12,040 nt of DNA from CAZVFE01 sp964626405 (GCA_964626405.1 CAZVFE010000053.1:1-12040); one strand, 5' to 3'; shown: positions 1-7,335, counted from the first letter of the stretch. Notes: generated by a model not told the origin, from the sequence alone. A program made the numbers and translations.

Positions 1-615
1 AATTTAGAGGATCTAAAAGAAATAAAAGGTTTGATGGAACGGTCCGTCAAATTTTTATCATTAAGTGGCCTGGCAAGCATAATAATCGGTTTTATTGCCT
101 TAATCGGAATTATTTCAATCTTAATTTTCCTCCATAAATCTCCCCTCCAACCTTCCCTAATTCCTTGGGGTGAAACAATAAACGGTATTTCAGTAAATCA
201 GTTTATCTACCTAAATGCCACCAATATTTTGGTTTTATCCTTGGCAATTGCCGCTGCCTTTGCCATAAAAAACCAAAGAAAGGCAAAAGAACCGCTGTGG
301 AATAAGGTCAGCCAAAATTTATTATTCAATTTATTCACTCCATTATTTACCGGAGGAATTTTATGCTTAATTTTTATTACCCAAGGTTTAGAAAACTATT
401 TAGCAGGTACTAGCTTATTATTTTATGGTTTAGGAATCATCGGGATCAGTAAATATTCTTTTGATGAACTAAAATATTTCGGTCTTATTCAAACTTTATT
501 AGGATTGACTGCCCTATATTTCTTAGAATATTCCGTACAAATTTGGGCATTGGGCTTTGGGGTTCTTCATATTATTTATGGTTTAAGAATTTTCAAAAAC
601 TTCGAATCAAAATAA
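1..615 (+). CDS. Six-span membrane protein of unknown function, 5' end outside the window
   Basis: The frame is open from the first base: the codons before the TTG at 31 and the ATG at 34 read NLEDLKEIKG and run without a stop into MERSVKFLSLSGL. A short polar, charged lead-in followed by an M-E-R-S...SLSGL stretch is, as far as I recall, the usual N-terminus of small Bacteroidota integral membrane proteins, so the true start is probably upstream and the TTG/ATG at 31/34 are internal. About 204 residues are visible. Six hydrophobic segments can be seen, beginning with SGLASIIIGFIALIG and ending with VQIWALGFGVLHIIYGL. No catalytic motif is visible. The stop is one base before the start of the winged-helix regulator, so the two are surely co-transcribed. 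Function unknown; it could be a membrane partner or target of that regulator, which is inference only. Confidence 0.75.
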   Translation, partial: NLEDLKEIKGLMERSVKFLSLSGLASIIIGFIALIGIISILIFLHKSPLQPSLIPWGETINGISVNQFIYLNATNILVLSLAIAAAFAIKNQRKAKEPLWNKVSQNLLFNLFTPLFTGGILCLIFITQGLENYLAGTSLLFYGLGIIGISKYSFDELKYFGLIQTLLGLTALYFLEYSVQIWALGFGVLHIIYGLRIFKNFESK

Positions 616-616
616 G

Positions 617-907
617 ATGATTGAAAAATTAAATAAGATTTTTGAAAGTCGGGTCCGCATGGGAATTATGGCCATATTGGCTGTAAATGAAACCATTTCC
701 TTCCATGAATTAAAGGAGAGGCTTGATGCTACGGATGGAAATCTTTCTAGCCATGGTTCAGCCCTAGAAAAACAAAATTATATTGAAATACAAAAAACAT
801 TTATTGGCAAGAAGCCACATACCTTATTTAAAGCAACCAAAGAAGGCAAAAAAGCCTTTTTAGATCATATCAATGCTTTAGAAAACATGATTAAAAACAT
901 TCAATAA
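617..907 (+). CDS. Winged-helix DNA-binding transcriptional regulator (HTH_34-like)
   Basis: A 96-aa single-domain protein, typical in size for the small winged-helix regulators grouped as HTH_34 (MarR/ArsR-like fold). Helix 1 is around residues 10-21 (ESRVRMGIMAIL). The helix-turn-helix follows from about 28 to 56 (SFHELKERLDAT, then the probable recognition helix DGNLSSHGSALEKQNYI). The beta wing is at about 57-73 (IQKTFIGKKPHTLFKAT), and a C-terminal helix (EGKKAFLDHINALENMIKNI) probably serves in dimerisation. No ligand or metal motif is evident. It lies between two membrane-protein genes with one-base gaps on each side (stop 615, ATG 617; stop 907, ATG 909), so it belongs to their operon and may control it. 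The fold call is fairly sure; the regulated genes and the signal are unknown. Confidence 0.85.
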   Translation: MIEKLNKIFESRVRMGIMAILAVNETISFHELKERLDATDGNLSSHGSALEKQNYIEIQKTFIGKKPHTLFKATKEGKKAFLDHINALENMIKNIQ

Positions 908-908
908 A

Positions 909-1997
909 ATGAAAAATTTCACCAAAAAACTACAAGAACAAGATTGGCATATTGCCATCGTATTTGCATTGACTTCGGGTTTCCTAACAAAATTACCCTT
1001 ATTAATGGGATTAGAACCCGATATTTTTTATCAAAAATATTTATCTATCATAGTATTCTTACCTTTATTTTTATTCATTGGTATTAAGCATAAATTGGAT
1101 AAAATTTTTTATGTTTTTCCTCTGATAATATTTTTAGGAATATTCATCCAAATGGTGAATTTCCCCGTAGGAGAGAAAAGCTCCACCTATCAATTATCTG
1201 TCATAAATTTTGCTATTTTATCTTGGATTTTATTTGGAATAGGATTTTTAGGTAAAAAAGTACTAGTTTCAAAAGAGAGAATGGAATTCTTACGCTTCAA
1301 TGGAAATCTTTTAATTTTAGGTGGCTTAGTAGGAATTTCTACTATGCTATTCAGTCTAATAACCATTGCATTATATAAAATATTAGACATGGAAATTGGA
1401 GAATTTTATATGCAAAATATTGGGGTATGGCTATTCCCTGCTATACCAATTGTTTCCACCAATTTAGTATTGAATAATCCTCAATTGGTGAATAAAATTT
1501 CCCCATTAATTGCGAAAATATTTACACCATTGGTAACGATAAGTCTATTGGTTTTCAGCTCTGCTCTAATTCTTACCCCGAAAAATATCCTGGAAGATCG
1601 CGAATTCTTGATCATATTTAATATCATTATTATTGTTGTAATGGCCTTGATCATTTTTTCAATTGGGGAATTGGGGCAAGAGAATCAATCAAAATGGCTA
1701 CTAGGATTTCTAATTATTGTTTCGGTGAATGTCATCATCATTAATTTAATTTCTATCAATGCCCTAATTTTTCGCATGCAAGAATTTGGAAATAGTCCCA
1801 ATAAACTTGCTGTTTTGGTGATGAATATTTTACTGGTATTTCATTTAGGTTTTGTATCGAAGGAATTAGTTCAAAAATTCAGGGGACAAGGAGAAATAGA
1901 AAAAATTGAAAAATCCATTGGTTTATTTTTTCCGATTTATATGATTTGGATAGCAATAGTTGGATTTATATTTCCATTTCTATTCCATTTCGTATAA
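909..1997 (+). CDS. Polytopic membrane protein, DUF4153-like
   Basis: A 362-aa protein made almost entirely of hydrophobic stretches, with about ten predicted membrane spans and short charged loops (for example KHKLDK, SKERMEF, KFRGQGEIEKIEKS). The segment at residues 289-304 (R-M-Q-E-F-G-x-x-P-N-K-L-A-V-L-V) resembles the R-x-x-E-x-G-x-x-x-N-R-x-x-V-L signature that I associate with DUF4153/DUF4173 membrane proteins of Bacteroidota. That link is from memory and unverified, and the protein is shorter than typical members. There is no signal peptide and no enzyme motif. The ATG lies one base after the regulator's stop. The trio membrane protein / small winged-helix protein / large membrane protein looks like a functional unit, possibly signalling or envelope stress, but the sequence does not show what it does. 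Confidence 0.7.
   Translation: MKNFTKKLQEQDWHIAIVFALTSGFLTKLPLLMGLEPDIFYQKYLSIIVFLPLFLFIGIKHKLDKIFYVFPLIIFLGIFIQMVNFPVGEKSSTYQLSVINFAILSWILFGIGFLGKKVLVSKERMEFLRFNGNLLILGGLVGISTMLFSLITIALYKILDMEIGEFYMQNIGVWLFPAIPIVSTNLVLNNPQLVNKISPLIAKIFTPLVTISLLVFSSALILTPKNILEDREFLIIFNIIIIVVMALIIFSIGELGQENQSKWLLGFLIIVSVNVIIINLISINALIFRMQEFGNSPNKLAVLVMNILLVFHLGFVSKELVQKFRGQGEIEKIEKSIGLFFPIYMIWIAIVGFIFPFLFHFV
1945..1974 (+). promoter_or_regulatory. Candidate Bacteroidota-type promoter for the rhamnosidase
   Basis: TTTG at 1945-1948 and TATATTTC at 1967-1974 match the -33 (TTTG) and -7 (TAnnTTTG) elements with one mismatch in the -7 box and an 18-base spacer. The site lies inside the 3' end of the preceding membrane-protein gene. 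Transcription would begin near 1980, giving a leader of about 40 bases that contains the hairpin at 2004-2020. The motif is short and the region AT-rich, so a chance match is quite possible. Confidence 0.3.
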
Positions 1998-2003
1998 TTT
2001 AGT

Positions 2004-2020
2004 GGTCTATTAACTAGACC
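2004..2020 (+). promoter_or_regulatory. Perfect 6-bp inverted repeat next to the rhamnosidase start codon
   Basis: GGTCTA (2004-2009) and TAGACC (2015-2020) are exact inverted repeats around the loop TTAAC. The ATG follows after one base (2022), so as RNA the hairpin would cover the ribosome landing zone, and as DNA it could be a 17-bp operator. There is no Shine-Dalgarno-like sequence here, which is normal for Bacteroidota. The dyad is seen directly; its function is inferred. Confidence 0.4.
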
Positions 2021-2021
2021 T

Positions 2022-5000
2022 ATGAAAAAACTAATTCTATCTATCCTATTATTAGGATTCCAGACAATTGCATTTTCTCAATTAAGGATTTTTGAACCTA
2101 CGGTAGAATATGCACGAAGTCCAAAGCAATTAGATATAAAAAATCCGCGATTTTCCTGGAAAATGGAAAACAAGAATGGAGAATATGGTCAAAAACAAAT
2201 AGCTTATCAAATAATAGTGCGTGAGGAAAATGGAGGGATTGTTTGGGATTCAGGAAGGAAAGAAGATAATTCATCTTTAGGAATTTATTATTCAGGAAAA
2301 GAATTAAAGCCAAAAACACATTATGATTGGGAATTGGTTGTTTGGGACAACCGCGGGAGAAAAGGTGAGATAAAAGATTATTTTGAGACAGGGTTAATGG
2401 GTAAAGGATTTGGGGATGCCCAATGGATTGGCTCGAATGATTTACCTTTTTATGCCCATTATTTATCTGTTTATATAATAGAATCTACCTTAAAAATTGA
2501 AGAATTTGGAAAGGCAGCTGTGGTATTTGGTGCCAATGACCCTCGCCTTTCGGATTCAAATCTGAATTTAATGGGGGTAGAAAATAAAAAGGATGAAAGT
2601 TTTATAGGGGTTGAATTAGATTTAAATCCATTGAAGGTAGGTGAAAAGGCAAAATTAAATATTTATCGGGTTGGATATAGTCTGGAAGATTCAAAAGAAA
2701 AACCGCTAGTTTCCTTTGAAATAGATCCGTCAATTATTGATAATAGCAATAAAAATGAAGCACATACACTCATATTAGCGAGCAATTTTGGGGTATTTGA
2801 ATTTTATATAGATCAAAAAGATGCCAAGCATTTAATCAATCAGCCTGCAAAAAATGCAAGTCCGTATGCGGCAAGGGGATTCAATCTTAATCCTGTAGGT
2901 TCGGGGAATAATTTCATTTCGTTTCCAATGGTTTCAGAGGTAGGATATTGGGTGAAAAAGGGGAATAAAGCTGAGTTTGAAAAAATGGTCATTCGGAATT
3001 TTAGGGGACCAAATAATGCTTTATTTGAGGATTCAAAAATTACTAAAATAGAGGCTAAAACGGGGGATTTATTTCAGGTGAAAGATCCGTCTAAAAATTC
3101 TACGCCATATTTAAGAACTGAATTTAGTTTAGGGAATAAAGAAATAAAAAATGCCAAACTTTATGCTACGGCAAGGGGAATTTATGAATTTTATTTGAAT
3201 GGGAAGAAGGTGGATGAGGATTATTTTAAGCCGGGCCTGACGCAGTATAATATTCATCATGAGTATCAGAGTTTTGATGTAACGAATTTGGTAAAAGCAG
3301 GTAAAAATACGTGGGGAACGATCTTGGCTGAGGGCTGGTGGAGTGGCAATATTACCTATTCTGGTGAAAATTGGAACTTTTTTGGGGATCGCTCTTCATT
3401 TATTGGAAATCTTGAAATCACCTATTCAGATGGAACAACAGAAATTATTCCTACTAAACCAGGAAATTGGAAAAGTTTCTCTGATGGGCCAATCATTGTG
3501 GGATCATTTTTCCAAGGGGAGGTATATGATGCACGAAAAGAGGAGAAAATTGAGGGCTGGAATACCAATGGATTTGATGATTCTAATTGGAAGGAAGCGC
3601 AAGAAATCACTTTAAACGAAACAGCATGGGATGGCCTAGATTATTCAAATTTAGAATTTAGAGGGCAAATGGATCCGGGGGTACATTTACTTACGACCTT
3701 AAAACCAATAAAAATATTTCAACCGAGAAATCATGTCTATGTATATGATATGGGACAGAATATGGTAGGATTTCCTGAGATAAAAATAAAAAATGGAAAA
3801 CCGGGCCAGAAAATCACTTTACGATATGCGGAAGTCTTGTATCCGGATTTACCAGAGCATAAAGGAATGGAAGGGATGATTATGTTGGAGAATATTCGTG
3901 CGGCATTGGTACAGGATGAATATATATTGAAGGGTGGAGATGAAATTATTCAACCGAAATTTACCTTTCATGGATTCAGATATTTAGAAATCACGGGAAT
4001 TGAGGAACCGATATCTCGGGAAGATATAACTGGAATGGTGATATCATCGGTAGATGGCATCAGTGCTGGATTTGAAAGTTCGAATGCTTTAGTGAATAAA
4101 TTATGGTCTAACATTACCTGGTCTTTAAGGGGGAATTTCTTGTCTATACCTACGGATACTCCGGCCAGAAATGAGCGGATGGGCTGGAGTGGCGACATCA
4201 ATGTATTTTCTAAATCAGCGAATATCTTAGCGAATGTAAATAATTTTATGCGAAAGCATATGATGGCGATGCGCGATTTACAGACAAAAGAAGGACGATT
4301 TGGGGATGTAGCACCAGTGGGTGGAGGATTTGGAGGAACTTTATGGGGAAGTGCGGGAATTATTGTGGCTTGGGAAACCTATCTTCAAAATGGGGATATT
4401 GAATTATTAAAGGAGCATTATCCTGCGATGAAAAAATACACCGAATATTTAGAGACCAAGGAAAATGGGGAGGGAATATTGAATGAAGGGCCATTGGGTG
4501 ATTGGTTAAGTCCGGAAGTAAATAGCAATGATAATACTTCATTTTGGATGACCTATCAGGCCTATAATTATTCACTATTGAAGAAGTCCGCAGAGAAATT
4601 AGGTTATTTAAAAGATGAGGAGGACTTTGGAAAAAAATATGAACAAAAAGTGAAAGAGATTAATGAAATTTATTTTAATGAAGAGGGGAAATCCATCCAT
4701 TCTGGGGTAAAAACGACGAGATTAGGGCCACCGTCATCCAAGGGAAATCCGGAGGATATGACGTCAAAGGGATATATTATAGACACTCAGGCATCTTATG
4801 CGATACCATTAAATTTAGGGGTTGTAAAAGAGGATTTAAAGGAAAAGGTGGTCGATAATTTAGTTGCGACAATCCAAAGAGAAAATACGGATGATTTAGG
4901 CAGGACGGTGCCTTCTTATTCATTAATGACCGGATTTATTGGAACAGCATCTATTAATGAAGCATTATCCAAGGCTGGGAAAGATGAAATAGCTTATCAA

Positions 5001-5519
5001 TTATTGGTATCGAAAAATTATCCTTCGTGGTTATATCCGGTAATAAATGGGGCGACAACCATTTGGGAAAGATTGAATTCTTATACCATACAGGATGGAT
5101 TTGGAGGAAATAATAGTATGAACTCTTTTAATCATTATTCCTTTGGGGCAGTGGCAGGATGGATGTATGAATATATGTTGGGAATAAGAAGGGATGAGGC
5201 TCAACCTGGCTATAAACATTTCATATTGAACCCAAGAATAGACGAAACGGGAAATATTGGCTATGTACAGGGGAATATTCAGACAATGTATGGAAAAATA
5301 GAGAGCAAATGGTATAATTCTGGTTCGAGTGTAAAGTATAATTTTGTAGTGCCTGCAAATACTACTGCCAGTCTAATTTTAGAGAAGAAAAAGGGGGAAA
5401 ATATCACTAGGAGAGGAAAAAAGCTCGAAAATTCAAATGGGATTGAAAAAATTGTTGAGAGAGAAAATGAGGTAATAATTGAAATTAGCTCAGGTGAATA
5501 TCAGTTTGAAAAAAAATAA
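2022..5519 (+). CDS. Secreted alpha-L-rhamnosidase, glycoside hydrolase family 78
   Basis: This enzyme hydrolyses terminal alpha-L-rhamnose from glycans or plant glycosides by the inverting GH78 mechanism, outside the cytoplasm. Residues 1-20 form a Sec signal peptide ending AFSQ. An Ig-like N-terminal domain follows (about 24-125), then an unusual beta-rich insert (about 135-345, with FGANDPR and IGVELDLNP). Next are the Bac_rhamnosid_N carbohydrate-binding fold (about 375-520, with FYLNGKKVD and AEGWWSG), the Bac_rhamnosid beta domain (about 570-610, YDMGQNMVGF), the six-hairpin catalytic barrel (about 683-1045) and the C-terminal beta domain (about 1053-1165). The catalytic signature DTPARNERMGWSGD gives D712, the general acid E718 and D725. 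The general base is E1016 in TTIWERL. All are present, so the enzyme should be active. At 1165 aa it is longer than many GH78 enzymes because of the insert. No SusC/SusD pair or other glycan gene is visible next to it. The substrate cannot be read from sequence. Confidence 0.95.
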   Translation: MKKLILSILLLGFQTIAFSQLRIFEPTVEYARSPKQLDIKNPRFSWKMENKNGEYGQKQIAYQIIVREENGGIVWDSGRKEDNSSLGIYYSGKELKPKTHYDWELVVWDNRGRKGEIKDYFETGLMGKGFGDAQWIGSNDLPFYAHYLSVYIIESTLKIEEFGKAAVVFGANDPRLSDSNLNLMGVENKKDESFIGVELDLNPLKVGEKAKLNIYRVGYSLEDSKEKPLVSFEIDPSIIDNSNKNEAHTLILASNFGVFEFYIDQKDAKHLINQPAKNASPYAARGFNLNPVGSGNNFISFPMVSEVGYWVKKGNKAEFEKMVIRNFRGPNNALFEDSKITKIEAKTGDLFQVKDPSKNSTPYLRTEFSLGNKEIKNAKLYATARGIYEFYLNGKKVDEDYFKPGLTQYNIHHEYQSFDVTNLVKAGKNTWGTILAEGWWSGNITYSGENWNFFGDRSSFIGNLEITYSDGTTEIIPTKPGNWKSFSDGPIIVGSFFQGEVYDARKEEKIEGWNTNGFDDSNWKEAQEITLNETAWDGLDYSNLEFRGQMDPGVHLLTTLKPIKIFQPRNHVYVYDMGQNMVGFPEIKIKNGKPGQKITLRYAEVLYPDLPEHKGMEGMIMLENIRAALVQDEYILKGGDEIIQPKFTFHGFRYLEITGIEEPISREDITGMVISSVDGISAGFESSNALVNKLWSNITWSLRGNFLSIPTDTPARNERMGWSGDINVFSKSANILANVNNFMRKHMMAMRDLQTKEGRFGDVAPVGGGFGGTLWGSAGIIVAWETYLQNGDIELLKEHYPAMKKYTEYLETKENGEGILNEGPLGDWLSPEVNSNDNTSFWMTYQAYNYSLLKKSAEKLGYLKDEEDFGKKYEQKVKEINEIYFNEEGKSIHSGVKTTRLGPPSSKGNPEDMTSKGYIIDTQASYAIPLNLGVVKEDLKEKVVDNLVATIQRENTDDLGRTVPSYSLMTGFIGTASINEALSKAGKDEIAYQLLVSKNYPSWLYPVINGATTIWERLNSYTIQDGFGGNNSMNSFNHYSFGAVAGWMYEYMLGIRRDEAQPGYKHFILNPRIDETGNIGYVQGNIQTMYGKIESKWYNSGSSVKYNFVVPANTTASLILEKKKGENITRRGKKLENSNGIEKIVERENEVIIEISSGEYQFEKK

Positions 5520-5533
5520 ATTTGAGAACAATT

Positions 5534-5565
5534 TTTGGAATTTCTAAAAATCGCCTTTAATTTTG
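5534..5565 (+). promoter_or_regulatory. Strong Bacteroidota promoter match before the acidic protein and efflux genes
   Basis: TTTG at 5534-5537 and TAATTTTG at 5558-5565 are perfect matches to the -33 and -7 consensus of the Bacteroidota primary sigma factor, with a 20-base spacer in the expected range. Transcription would start around 5570-5574, only about ten bases before the ATG at 5582. It lies in the 62-base gap after the rhamnosidase stop, where no GC-rich terminator is seen. It probably drives the 134-aa protein and, by read-through, the three efflux genes. Confidence 0.6.
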
Positions 5566-5576
5566 AATATTCGAAA
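5561..5576 (+). promoter_or_regulatory. Imperfect palindrome overlapping the -7 box, possible operator
   Basis: The sequence TTTTGAATATTCGAAA has a perfect 8-bp core, GAATATTC (5565-5572), then one mismatch on each side, then matching TTT/AAA arms. It overlaps the end of the -7 element and the expected transcription start, where a repressor dimer would block RNA polymerase. No regulator gene for it is visible nearby. The low complexity means chance is a real alternative. Confidence 0.3.
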
Positions 5577-5581
5577 AAGGA

Positions 5582-5986
5582 ATGAAAAATATTCAGCAAT
5601 TTCTTAACAAATCTAGCTTTTTAGCCATTATACTTATTATAAGTTTTACGGCAAAGAGCTTTAATGGTTTTGGATATTCCGCTGAATTATTTTTTCAAAA
5701 AACGACTAACCATTCTTCCTATTTTTCTCAAGAAAAGGCTTCTAAATTATTATTTTCAAATTTTATTTTAGAGGAAAATGATAATGAGGAAGACGATGAT
5801 AATCAGGAGGAAAGTACTTTAACAAAGTGTTCATTTTTTGAACAAACCAATTCAAATGTAATTTTAAATTCTTCAGAGAAGGCAAGTTTTCTTAATTATT
5901 ATTTATCGTATATTAGAATTAAGCGTTCAGATCTTTATTTGGTTTTCTGTTCGATAAAAATACCTACCCAAAATTCAAGGGTTTAA
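5582..5986 (+). CDS. Small exported protein with an acidic patch, family not recognised
   Basis: I do not recognise this 134-aa protein. It begins with a hydrophobic helix after a short polar start (residues about 12-23, FLAIILIISFTA), which looks like a signal peptide or a single membrane anchor. Residues 64-78 are strongly acidic (EENDNEEDDDNQEES), and there are two cysteines (C83, C123) that could pair in the periplasm. The rest alternates polar and aromatic residues (FFQKTT, FLNYYLSYIRIK). A near-perfect promoter lies just upstream, the ATG is preceded by AAAAAGGA, and there is no competing start. The reading frame, signal-like start and promoter suggest a real gene. Its position between a promoter and an efflux operon suggests co-expression with the pump, for example as a periplasmic accessory or cation-binding protein, but that is inference. 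It could also be a rapidly evolving protein of no relation to efflux. Confidence 0.65.
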   Translation: MKNIQQFLNKSSFLAIILIISFTAKSFNGFGYSAELFFQKTTNHSSYFSQEKASKLLFSNFILEENDNEEDDDNQEESTLTKCSFFEQTNSNVILNSSEKASFLNYYLSYIRIKRSDLYLVFCSIKIPTQNSRV

Positions 5987-6088
5987 TTCCCAATTTCAAT
6001 TTTTCAATTTTATTTATTTAATCAATGGATTGAGAGGCCAATGTGCTTTATCAAATCTATACTAATCTAAAATTTTATCATTTTAAAA

Positions 6089-7335
6089 ATGAAAAAGCTA
6101 TTTGTATTCCTATACAGCTTTTCCCTTTTAGCACTTTTGGGAAGTTGTGGTTCTAAAAAAGAAGAACATTTTAAAGAAAATAATGAGTTCACNNNNNNNN
6201 NNNNNNNNNNNNNNNNNNNNNNNNNNNNNNNNNNNNNNNNNNNNNNNNNNNNNNNNNNNNNNNNNNNNNNNNNNNNNNNNNNNNNNNNNNNNTGGGAAGT
6301 TGTGGTTCTAAAAAAGAAGAACATTTTAAAGAAAATAATGAGTTCACAGTAACGAACCCTATTATTAAAGACACCTCAGTTATCAACCAATATGTATGTC
6401 AAATCCACTCAATTCAACATATTGAAGTGAGAGCATTGGAATCAGGCTATATTCAAGAAATTTATGTAGACGAAGGTAAGACTGTAAAGAAGGGGCAATT
6501 AATGTTTTTAATTATGCCGATTATGTATCAGGCAGAATTTGAAAAAGCGAAGGCAGAGGCAGAATTTGTAAAAATAGAATATTTAAATACGAAGGCATTA
6601 GCAGATAGTAATATAGTATCAAAAAATGAATTAGCACTTGCAAAGGCGAAATTAGATAAGGCGAATGCTGAGTTAAATTTAGCGAAAGCTCATTTAGGAT
6701 TTACGGAGATTAGAGCACCCTTTGATGGAATCATGGATCGTTTAGAGGTAAGAGAAGGTTCCTTGGTGGAGGATGGGGAGTTATTAACGCATTTATCTGA
6801 TAATTCTCAAATGTGGGTTTACTTCAATGTTCCAGAAGCAGAATATTTAAATTATAAATATGGGCTAAATGATAATAATGATATGTCTAAAGTTGAATTA
6901 TTATTAGCGAATAAGCAAGTTTTTGAACATCCCGGAACTATTTCAACAATTGAGGCGGATTTTAATAATGAGACAGGAAATATTGCCTTTAGAGCAACTT
7001 TCCCTAATAAAGGTGGAATTTTAAGACATGGTGAAACGGGAAGTATATTAATGGTTTCCAATTTGCCAAAAGCCCTAATTATTCCTCAAAAAGCTTCTTT
7101 CCAAAACTTAGACAAAAACTTCGTATTTGTAATTGACAAGGAGGGAGTGGTTCAACAGAGAGAAATAAAAATTCAAAGAATATTAGAAGATTTGTTTGTA
7201 ATTGAGAAAGGTTTAAAAGAAGATGATGTGGTTTTGATTGAAGGAATTAGGAGGGTAGAGCAAGGGGAAAAAATTAAGACTAAGTTTAGTAAGCCAGAGG
7301 AGGTTATTTCTCATTTAAAATATTATGCTGAATAA
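6089..7335 (+). CDS. RND efflux membrane fusion protein (lipoprotein), interrupted only by an assembly gap
   Basis: This is the periplasmic adaptor that joins the RND pump to the outer-membrane channel. As printed the gene seems broken, because a 100-N gap sits inside a duplicated 55-base stretch. Joining 6089-6192 directly to 6348-7335 gives 1092 bases, exactly 364 codons, with no stop until the TAA at 7335: a 363-aa protein of normal length. In that joined numbering there is a lipoprotein signal with lipobox LGSC (C20). The lipoyl/barrel-sandwich half follows at about 60-90 (ALESGYIQEIYVDEGKTV), then an alpha-hairpin coiled coil at about 97-145 rich in A, K and E. The second lipoyl half is at about 150-175 (IRAPFDGIMDRL), followed by the beta-barrel (MWVYFNVPEAEY) and the membrane-proximal domain. 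A C-x2-H-x3-H cluster (C52, H55, H59) stands just before the first lipoyl half. The pump gene follows 15 bases later. The start at 6089 is fixed by the signal peptide. Confidence 0.92.
6138..6192 (+). repeat. Left copy of an exact 55-base duplication flanking the N gap
   Basis: This stretch, starting TGGGAAGTTGTGG and ending GAGTTCAC, is repeated base for base at 6293-6347. It encodes the lipobox region of the fusion protein. The left copy stops exactly where the Ns begin, as a contig end would. It is almost certainly the same genomic sequence printed twice, not a biological repeat. Confidence 0.95.
6193..6292. other. Assembly gap of exactly 100 N
   Basis: A run of exactly 100 N is a common placeholder for a scaffold join of unknown length. 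Because both sides carry the same 55 bases, the real distance is probably negative: the contigs overlap by 55. Collapsing the overlap restores an intact reading frame. Any open frame crossing these bases, on either strand, is spurious. Confidence 0.97.
6293..6347 (+). repeat. Right copy of the 55-base duplication
   Basis: It is identical to 6138-6192. It begins directly after the last N and continues into the unique coding sequence AGTAACGAACCC. Reading from this copy in the phase set by the distant ATG leads to a quick stop, whereas merging the two copies keeps the frame open. This supports an unmerged overlap. Confidence 0.95.

Noticed and set aside
2098..5219. Several minus-strand and one plus-strand open frame inside the rhamnosidase gene
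   Set aside because: They are 60-90 codons long, lie wholly within a well-supported gene and show no domain, signal or leader of their own.
5531..5551. ATTTTT...AAAAAT hairpin as a terminator for the rhamnosidase
   Set aside because: The stem is A-T only and has no following T run, so it would not stop transcription reliably.
6022..6033. TCAAT-GG-ATTGA dyad upstream of the adaptor gene as an operator
   Set aside because: Only five-base arms in AT-rich DNA and no adjoining promoter elements; not distinguishable from chance.
6138..6347. A real tandem or mobile-element repeat in the adaptor gene
   Set aside because: The copies are identical, abut an exact 100-N run, and collapse to a perfect reading frame; a true duplication of 55 bases would break the gene.
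6067..6386. Short frames crossing the N run on both strands
   Set aside because: Their length comes from undefined bases; they overlap the restored adaptor gene and have no recognisable product.
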